A stretch of 64,000 nucleotides of DNA from JAZKHT01 sp040385245 (lineage in GTDB: Bacteria > Pseudomonadota > Alphaproteobacteria > Rhodobacterales > Rhodobacteraceae). Made by a program: the position numbers and the translations under genes. The stretch covers positions 1 through 64,000 of the forward strand of contig JAZKHT010000008.1 of the NCBI GenBank assembly GCA_040385245.1, in the 5' to 3' direction. How positions within the stretch are numbered: position 1 is the stretch's first letter; the number at the start of each line of letters is the position of its first letter. The notes under the pieces are model-generated. The model saw nothing but the letters and a program-made list of their open reading frames with translations, searched no databases and had not been told where the DNA came from. Below, one piece after another: positions 58,067-64,000 of this stretch.

Positions 58067-60154
58067 ATGCGCATTGATGTGCCTCAGGCAATTCTGGACA
58101 CCCTGACCGATGTCGACATGCCCAAACTGCCGTCCGAAACGGCGGCGTCAGAGATGGTGCGGCTGGGTGGGTTTCTGGTGCCCAGCCATGGCATGGGGTG
58201 CCTTGTGGTCGGCAGCGGCGCGGCGGGCCTGCGAGCGGCGGTCGAGATGCGGCGGCGTGGCGTCGATGTGGCGATTGTCAGCCAAAGCGCCTGGGGCGGA
58301 ACCTCGGCCTGTTCGGGGTCCGACAAGCAGACCTTGCACACGGCAAATACCGCAGATCAGGGCGACAATTACGCCGCCATGGCGCAGGCCATCCGCGCGG
58401 GCGGGGCGATGGACGAAGACACCGCCTATGTCGAGGCCGTGGGGTCCGGGCGGGCGATGGCGTCACTGCAATATCTGGGCCTGCCCCTGCCGCAGGACCG
58501 GCTGGGCGGCACCCTGCGCTACAAGACCGACCATGACGAGGTGGGGCGCGCCACTAGCTGCGGCCCGCGCACGTCCCGCCTGATGGTCAAGGTGCTGGCA
58601 GCCGAGGCGTTGCGTCTGGGCGTGCCGTTCTTCAACCAGACAACAGTGATCAAGATCCTGACCACGGGCACCGGCAGGGCGCGGCGGGTGCAGGGCGTGC
58701 TGGCGCTGCGGGTCAAGGACCGGGGCAAGGACAACCCGCACGGTCTGGCGCTGTTTCGCTGCGCAGCACTGGTGCTGGCGGCAGGTGGACCGGGAGAGTT
58801 GTTCCGCGACAGCGTCTTTCCCAACGGATGCTTCGGGTCGCTTGGCCTTGCGTTGGAGGCGGGGCTTGATCTGGTCAACCTGACCGAACATCAATTCGGC
58901 ATCGGAACCAGACGCGAAGGCTTTCCGTGGAACCTGTCGGGCACCTATGTGCAGGCCATTCCCCACATCTATTCTGTCGACAGCGACGGGCGGGAACACA
59001 ACTTTCTGGCCGATTACTATCGAACGACGCAGGAAATCGCCTCGAACATCTTTCGCAAGGGGTATCAATGGCCCTTTCATGCCACGCGGATGCTGGGGTT
59101 CGGGTCCAGTCTGGTTGACCTTGCGATCTTTCGCGAGGGCGAGGCGGGCAGACGGGTTTTCATGGATTTCAACCGCAATCCGCTGGGGGTTCCGGGGGAC
59201 CAGCCATTTTGCCTTGATCGGCTGGACAGCGATGTCGCGGCTTATCTGGGGGCGGCCGGGGCGGTGCAGGCGCTGCCGATTGACCGGTTGCGCCACATGA
59301 ACCCGCTGTCGATCGAACTTTACCGCCGCTACAAGGTGGACATCACCGCATCGCCACTGGAATTCGCGGTGAACCATCAGCACATGAATGGCGGCATCGC
59401 GGTCGACGTGTGGGGCCGGTCGTCTGTGTCACGCTGCTATGCCATTGGCGAGGCGGCTGGCACCCATGGTGTCACCCGTCCCGGCGGGGCGGCGCTGAAC
59501 GCGGGGCAGGTCTTCGGCACGCGCGTGGCTGAACATGTCGCAAGTCTGGGGGCCTTGTCCGTGCCCGTGGTCGCTGCGGGAGCAGAGCAGGCAGTGGCCG
59601 AAATCACCGCTCTTCTGCAACCAGACAGCCCGCTGACCGCGCAGGGATTGCGCGACACCGTTCAGGCCAGGATGAGCGACAAGGCAGGCATTCTGTGCAC
59701 GCCTGACGCGGTGGCCGAAGCGTTGGCCGGGGCGCGGGCACTGAACGCCGAAATCCGCATTAAGGGCATCGCGCCAGAACGCGGGGCAGAGGTGGCGCGC
59801 GTCATCCAGCGCCAGCAGATGGCCCTGGCGTCCGAGGCGGTCTTGACGGCGTTGGATCATTATATCCGTCACGGTGGCGGCAGTCGCGGCGCGCGGGCGA
59901 TCTGCGATGCGGGCGGTGATTGCGTGCCGCAGGCGGCAGATGGCACATTGGAACAGTATCGCTTCCGCAAGGAACAGGCGTGCCACAAGTCTGAACAAAT
60001 CGTGGTGCGCATGGTGTCGGGCAGGATGGACATCACCACCCGCCCGAACCGCACCCATGATGAGGCGGCCAAGCCCTTTTTTGAACGCGACTGGCCAAAC
60101 TGGCTGACTGGCGCGATCTATCCGTCTGACGATGAAGGCGACGCGCCATGCTGA
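58067..60154 (+). CDS. FAD-binding oxidoreductase, fumarate reductase/aspartate oxidase-like
   Basis: 695 aa. FAD fold CLVVGSGAAGLRAAVEMRRR at about residue 44, SAWGGTSACSGSDKQT, a middle region GLALFRCAALVLAAGGPGEL, and the flavin end ATG-type motif GVTRPGGAALNAGQVFGTRV. These place it in the FAD_binding_2 group. The C-terminal ~150 residues (SHG-poor, KEQACHKSEQIVVRM) are unfamiliar. ATG 58067 follows AAAAGGA by nine bases. Overlaps the kinase by 7 nt. Substrate unknown; the sugar-kinase and LacI context suggests a polyol or sugar acid. Confidence 0.8.
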   Translation: MRIDVPQAILDTLTDVDMPKLPSETAASEMVRLGGFLVPSHGMGCLVVGSGAAGLRAAVEMRRRGVDVAIVSQSAWGGTSACSGSDKQTLHTANTADQGDNYAAMAQAIRAGGAMDEDTAYVEAVGSGRAMASLQYLGLPLPQDRLGGTLRYKTDHDEVGRATSCGPRTSRLMVKVLAAEALRLGVPFFNQTTVIKILTTGTGRARRVQGVLALRVKDRGKDNPHGLALFRCAALVLAAGGPGELFRDSVFPNGCFGSLGLALEAGLDLVNLTEHQFGIGTRREGFPWNLSGTYVQAIPHIYSVDSDGREHNFLADYYRTTQEIASNIFRKGYQWPFHATRMLGFGSSLVDLAIFREGEAGRRVFMDFNRNPLGVPGDQPFCLDRLDSDVAAYLGAAGAVQALPIDRLRHMNPLSIELYRRYKVDITASPLEFAVNHQHMNGGIAVDVWGRSSVSRCYAIGEAAGTHGVTRPGGAALNAGQVFGTRVAEHVASLGALSVPVVAAGAEQAVAEITALLQPDSPLTAQGLRDTVQARMSDKAGILCTPDAVAEALAGARALNAEIRIKGIAPERGAEVARVIQRQQMALASEAVLTALDHYIRHGGGSRGARAICDAGGDCVPQAADGTLEQYRFRKEQACHKSEQIVVRMVSGRMDITTRPNRTHDEAAKPFFERDWPNWLTGAIYPSDDEGDAPC

Positions 60155-61086
60155 CATTTCCCAACCGCACCGTCGTGGCCATTGGCGAGGCGATGATCGA
60201 ACTCGCCCCGGTGGACGGCGGACTGTATCGCAAAGGGTTTGCGGGGGACACGTTCAACACAGCCTGGCATATGGCGCAGGTTCTGGGCACGCGCGCGAAA
60301 GTGGGGTTCGTCTCACGGGTCGGGCAGGACACGCTGTCCAACGCCTTTGTGGCCGAACTCACCGCCGATGGGGTCGACACTTTGGGAATTTCACGCGATG
60401 CGGCGCGGACGATGGGGCTGTACCTGATCGAATTGAACGGCGTTGAGCGCAGCTTTCACTATTGGCGCGGCATGTCGGCGGCCAAGGGGTTGGCGGATGA
60501 TCCAAAGGTGCTGGTCGCCGCTCTGCAAGGCGCAGGTCTGATCCACCTGTCCGGCATTACGCTGGCCATTCTTTCGCCCGCCGCGCGAACGGTGCTGTTT
60601 GACGCGCTGGCGCGGGCACGGGCGGATGGGGCCCTGGTGTCGTTCGACCCCAACATCCGCGCCCGGCTGTGGACCGATCAGGCGGAAATCCACGATACCG
60701 TGGGGCAGATGCTGCGTCTGACCGACATCGCCTTGCCCAGCTTTGACGACGAGGCGGCGCATTGGTCCGATGCCAGCCCGCAGGCAACGCTGGCCCGGTT
60801 TGCCGCCGCAGGCGTGGCCGAGGTGGTGGTCAAGAACGGGTCTGGGGCGACGGTGTATCAGGCAGACGGGCAGGGCGCAGTGGCAACACCTGCCGTCGAC
60901 GGGATCAAGGATACCACCGGGGCGGGCGATGCGTTCAACGCAGGCTATCTGGCGGCACGGCTGTCCGGGCAATCGGTGCCAGCGGCGATTGGGTTAGGCC
61001 AAAAGCTGTCGGCCGAGGTGATCTGCACCTTTGGCGCGCGGGCGGACAAGGACAGGGTGCGCGCCATGGCGGGACTGCTGGCCTGA
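60148..61086 (+). CDS. PfkB-family sugar kinase, 2-keto-3-deoxygluconate kinase-like
   Basis: 312 aa ribokinase fold: VAIGEAMIELAPVDGGLYRK, GGD-like FAGDTFNTAWHMAQVLG, SFDPNIRARLWTD and the catalytic anion hole DTTGAGDAFNAGYLAARLSG. Similarity is closest to KdgK, which makes KDPG from KDG, but PfkB specificities are hard to read. Translationally coupled to the flavoprotein (7-nt overlap). Confidence 0.85.
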   Translation: MLTFPNRTVVAIGEAMIELAPVDGGLYRKGFAGDTFNTAWHMAQVLGTRAKVGFVSRVGQDTLSNAFVAELTADGVDTLGISRDAARTMGLYLIELNGVERSFHYWRGMSAAKGLADDPKVLVAALQGAGLIHLSGITLAILSPAARTVLFDALARARADGALVSFDPNIRARLWTDQAEIHDTVGQMLRLTDIALPSFDDEAAHWSDASPQATLARFAAAGVAEVVVKNGSGATVYQADGQGAVATPAVDGIKDTTGAGDAFNAGYLAARLSGQSVPAAIGLGQKLSAEVICTFGARADKDRVRAMAGLLA

Positions 61087-61092
61087 AAATCG

Positions 61093-62103
61093 TCAGGTCT
61101 GGCTGGACCTGCGGACGATCAGTTCCACCGGTGACCGGGTTTCGGGCGGGGGAATCTTGCCGTCCTCCAGCCAGGCCACGATTGTCGCCGCCGTGGTGCG
61201 GCCAAACCCCGCAACGTCGCAGCGGACAGAGGTCAGGCTGGGATAGGCCTGGGCCGCGTCTTCGATATCGTCGAACCCCACGACCTTGAATTCGGCCCCG
61301 ATCTTGCGCCCCAATTCATGACACCCGACCAGCATCCCCAGCGCCAGCAGATCGTTGAAGCACAAGACCGCATCGCACAAGGGATGGTCACGCGCCAGAA
61401 CATGCGCCATCTCGCGGCCAAAGGCGCGCGACGATTTTCCCGCCAGCACAAGGGGCTCCACCCCTGCGTCGGCCAGAACCTGCAAATAGCCGGCCATGCG
61501 TTCCTGCGTGACCGCCCGCCCCGCCAACCCGCCGACAAAGGCCACCTTGCGCGCGCCCTGATCCAGCAGGTGCCGCGTCGCCATGCGGCTGCCGTCCAGA
61601 TAATCCGGCCCGGCAAATGGCAAAGACTGCGTGCGCGGATCGACCCGGCGCAAGACCTGCATGGTGGGCAGTTGCGCGCGCAGGATCGCATCGAACGTGG
61701 CCGACACGTCGCCATATGCGGGCGAGATGATAAAGGCCGAAACCCCGTGTTCGATCATCGTCCCCACGGTCTGCGCTTGCAATTTCGGGTCTTCGTCGGT
61801 ATTGGCGATCACCACCGCATAGCCACGGTCCGACAGCGCCATTTGCAGCGACGTGGCGAATTCGGTGAAGAACGGGTTGCGCAGATCGTTGATCACAAGG
61901 CCGATCAGGCCCGCATTTGCCATCCGCAGGTTGGCCGCCGCCCGGTTGTAGACATAGCCCAGATCCGCCATCGTCTGCCGCACCAGCACGCGGGTTTCTT
62001 CGCGCACGGCGGGGCTGTTTTGCAGCACAAGGCTGACGGTGGATTTCGACACCCCGGCCTTTTGCGCCACATCGATGATGGTCGGTCTGCGGTCAGCGGT
62101 CAT
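61093..62103 (-). CDS. LacI-family transcriptional regulator
   Basis: 336 aa. N-terminal helix-turn-helix and hinge (PTIIDVAQKAGVSKSTVSLV, YVYNRAAANLRM) and a periplasmic-binding-protein-like effector domain (LIGLVINDLRNPFFTEFATS, AVLCFNDLLALGMLVGCHEL). The Leu of AANLR fits binding of a central CpG, as in the palindrome at 58016. Convergent with the kinase by 6 nt. ATG 62103 is chosen; ATG 62136 is upstream. Confidence 0.9.
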   Translation of the reverse strand: MTADRRPTIIDVAQKAGVSKSTVSLVLQNSPAVREETRVLVRQTMADLGYVYNRAAANLRMANAGLIGLVINDLRNPFFTEFATSLQMALSDRGYAVVIANTDEDPKLQAQTVGTMIEHGVSAFIISPAYGDVSATFDAILRAQLPTMQVLRRVDPRTQSLPFAGPDYLDGSRMATRHLLDQGARKVAFVGGLAGRAVTQERMAGYLQVLADAGVEPLVLAGKSSRAFGREMAHVLARDHPLCDAVLCFNDLLALGMLVGCHELGRKIGAEFKVVGFDDIEDAAQAYPSLTSVRCDVAGFGRTTAATIVAWLEDGKIPPPETRSPVELIVRRSSQT

Positions 62104-62181
62104 GCGGGTCCGGTCCCCTGCGCCTGGGTTGGCCAAAGGATACCAACTGTGGCCGGTTTTCCCCGGATGGCAAGCCCGCGG

Positions 62182-62505
62182 TCAAAGGTCCGCATCCGTC
62201 ACCGGCAGGTCAAAACACAGGATGCCATCCTTGCCGCCCGTCGCATGGGCCACCAGTTTCGCGCCAAGGCGTTGATGGTCGGGATGGTCCTGATAGGCTT
62301 GCAAGCCCGCCCAATCCACGAAATCCACCACGAAACCATGCATATAGCCGCGTTCCATCTGTTCGGGGCTTTCGCTGCGGCCTGCGGTGATGGACAAAAG
62401 CCCCGGCACCTTGCCCTTGATCTGGTGCAGTTCGGCGAAAAGGGCGGCGATAGTCCCCTCATCCGTGCGGGGGGCGAAGGTGATCAGGACGATGTGGCGG
62501 ATCAT
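62182..62505 (-). CDS. Dabb (stress-responsive alpha/beta barrel) family protein
   Basis: 107 aa: MIRHIVLITFAPRTDEGTIA, KVPGLLSITAGRSESPEQME, GYMHGFVVDFVDWAGLQAYQ, HPDHQRLGAKLV. The dimeric barrel domain is known; roles range from lyase-like to unknown. It lies 3 nt after the GMC gene, so they form one unit. It may act on the oxidation product. Confidence 0.88.
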   Translation of the reverse strand: MIRHIVLITFAPRTDEGTIAALFAELHQIKGKVPGLLSITAGRSESPEQMERGYMHGFVVDFVDWAGLQAYQDHPDHQRLGAKLVAHATGGKDGILCFDLPVTDADL

Positions 62506-62508
62506 GTG

Positions 62509-64000
62509 TCAGGCCCCTGTCTGGATCATGTCGGCGGCCTTTTCGCCGATCATGATCGCGGCTGCGTTGGTGTTCGAAGAAATGACGGTCGGCATGATCG
62601 AGTTGTCGACAACCCGCAAGCCCGCGATGCCGTTGAACCGCAACTGCGGGTCCACCACGGCATTGTCATCCACCCCCATCCGGCAGGTGCCCGCACAATG
62701 GTGCGAGGTTTTGGAATGCTGGCAGATGAAATCGTAATAATCGGCGTCGGTCTGCACCTCGGGTCCGGGCAGGCGTTGCGCCAGAATGAAATCCTTTAGT
62801 GCGGGTTGCGCCAGGATTTTCTGGGTCAGCTTCAGCCCCCGGATCGACATGTCGCGGTCCATCGGATCGGCCAGATAATTGGGGTCGATCAGCGGCGCCT
62901 GTGCCGGGTCGGCGCTTTGCAGCCGCACGGTGCCGCGCGACCTGGGGCGGAGATAGCACGAATTCAGCGTGATCCCGCCCTGCGGCATCGACACCACGCC
63001 ATGTTCGATCCCGGTGCCAAGGCCAAGGTGGAATTGCAGATCGGGCGAACGGGCCGAAGGATCAGCGTACCAGAATCCGCCGGTTTCAAACAACGACGAT
63101 GCGACGGCACCCTTGCGGCTGAACAGATATTGCAGCCCGGCCAGTGCCGCCCAGTGCGGTTTGGCATAGCGGTCATAGCTGAAGGGGCCGGACAGTTCCG
63201 CGATGCAGTAAAGGTCAAGATGGTCCTGCAGGTTGGCCCCGACGCCGGGTTGGTCAAACACGACATCGATGCCAAGTCCCGCCAGATGGTCGGCAGGACC
63301 GATGCCGGACAGCTGCAAAAGGCGCGGCGTCCCGATGGCCCCGCCCGACAAGATCACCTCGGACGCGGCCATCAGGCGGGTGCCGTCCATCAGCTCCACC
63401 CCCCTCGCGCGGCCCCGGTCGATGATGACCCGGCGCACCTGCGCACCGGTTCTGACCGTCAGGTTCGCGCGGCCCCGGTTGGGGGCGATATAGGCCATCG
63501 CCGCCGAAGACCTCCGGGCCTTGCGCTGGGTCAGTTGGTAGTAACAGACCCCGTCCTGCCTTTCGCCGTTGATGTCCGGGTTGCGCGGGATGCCCACCTC
63601 GGCCGCGGCTTTGAAATACGCCTCGCAGACGGGCAGGGGGGCGATGGGTTGGCTGACCCCCAAAGGCCCGCCCTTGCCGTGAAAGCGGTTGTCGTAGGTG
63701 TCGTTATCCTCGGCCTTGCGGAAATAGGGCAGGACATCGTCGTATCCCCAGCCCGTGCAGCCCATCTGCCGCCAGTCGTCGTAATCCTGCGCGTTGCCAC
63801 GGGTGTAGATCTGCGCGTTGATCGCCGACCCGCCGCCAATCACCTTGGCTTGGGTATAGCGAAACACCTTTCCTTTCATGTGCCGCTGCGGAACCGTGTC
63901 CCAGCCCCACGAACCGATGCCCTTTGTCATCTTCGCGAAACCGGCGGGCAGGTGATAGAACGGGTGGCGGTCGCTGCCGCCCGCCTCCAGCAGCAGGACG
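62509..64000 (-). CDS. GMC-family FAD oxidoreductase (partial, 5' end outside window)
   Basis: About 496 codons lie in the window; the start with the FAD-binding motif is beyond 64000. The visible part begins VLLLEAGGSDRHPFYHLPAG, then KVIGGGSAINAQIYTRGNAQ, SGGAIGTPRLLQLSGIGPAD (GMC signature 2), and the active His region HHCAGTCRMGVDDNAVVDPQ. These match choline-dehydrogenase-like alcohol oxidases of wide specificity. Operon with the Dabb protein; likely part of the LacI-controlled locus. Confidence 0.93.
   Translation of the reverse strand, partial: VLLLEAGGSDRHPFYHLPAGFAKMTKGIGSWGWDTVPQRHMKGKVFRYTQAKVIGGGSAINAQIYTRGNAQDYDDWRQMGCTGWGYDDVLPYFRKAEDNDTYDNRFHGKGGPLGVSQPIAPLPVCEAYFKAAAEVGIPRNPDINGERQDGVCYYQLTQRKARRSSAAMAYIAPNRGRANLTVRTGAQVRRVIIDRGRARGVELMDGTRLMAASEVILSGGAIGTPRLLQLSGIGPADHLAGLGIDVVFDQPGVGANLQDHLDLYCIAELSGPFSYDRYAKPHWAALAGLQYLFSRKGAVASSLFETGGFWYADPSARSPDLQFHLGLGTGIEHGVVSMPQGGITLNSCYLRPRSRGTVRLQSADPAQAPLIDPNYLADPMDRDMSIRGLKLTQKILAQPALKDFILAQRLPGPEVQTDADYYDFICQHSKTSHHCAGTCRMGVDDNAVVDPQLRFNGIAGLRVVDNSIMPTVISSNTNAAAIMIGEKAADMIQTGA

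Noticed and set aside
1..64000. CRISPR array
   Set aside because: No regularly spaced identical repeats were seen on either strand; the short repeats found are coding or REP-like.

Overview
The window is a high-GC chromosomal segment of an alphaproteobacterium of the family Rhodobacteraceae, most likely a marine Roseobacter-type organism. The evidence is a DMSP lyase gene (dddP), a complete Rhodobacter-type gene transfer agent (GTA) cluster beside cysE, pyruvate dehydrogenase E1-beta with its own lipoyl domain, a B12-dependent ribonucleotide reductase, a Fur/Mur regulator without CxxC motifs, and a glnB-glnA operon. Genes are dense and strands alternate in short operons, many separated by clear intrinsic terminators.

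Layout. 1-0.77 kb: an AT-rich patch with the tail of one unknown gene and a DEDDh exonuclease, probably the end of an acquired segment. 0.77-4.8 kb: dddP, a DUF3445 (haem-dependent N-demethylase-like) gene and two paralogous membrane proteins. 4.9-8.7 kb: glnA and glnB, divergent from nnr (NAD(P)HX repair), whose reading frame carries an in-frame repeat-rich insertion. 8.9-15.4 kb: tRNA-Leu(UAG), trigger factor, a sulfotransferase, an EamA transporter, the rpsF-rpsR-rplI operon and a soluble chemoreceptor. 15.5-20.5 kb: fabD-fabG-acpP-fabF-mltG (fatty acid synthesis and a lytic transglycosylase). 20.6-34.6 kb: the GTA cluster, genes g1 to g15, then cysE, here left in frame with the last small GTA-linked reading frame. 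35.8-39.5 kb: pdhA-pdhB-pdhC on the minus strand. 39.6-53.3 kb: ftsB-like gene, class I aldolase, pgk, two cyclophilins, tyrS, anmK, rarD, a desaturase/cupin pair, a DadA-like oxidoreductase, eno, EamA-fur and another EamA gene. 53.6-57.5 kb: nrdJ behind an NrdR-box-like site. 58-64 kb: an apparently LacI-controlled catabolic locus with an FAD oxidoreductase, a PfkB sugar kinase, a LacI regulator, a Dabb protein and a GMC oxidoreductase cut by the window end.

The dominant system is the GTA: packaging (g1, g2), head (g3-g5), connector and tail (g6-g12), baseplate and fibre (g13-g15), packed with 1-4 nt overlaps as one transcription unit. The most notable unexplained structure is its leader. 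An extended -10 element, a strong intrinsic terminator and a 31-codon reading frame that runs through the terminator and overlaps the g1 start by ATGA lie between mltG and g1. This looks like a translation-coupled attenuator or a terminated small RNA. Other points of interest are the repeat insertion inside nnr, the open frame fusing the GTA-adjacent small gene to cysE, a LacI-type palindrome sitting on the flavoprotein promoter, and near-identical lipoyl domains in pdhB and pdhC.
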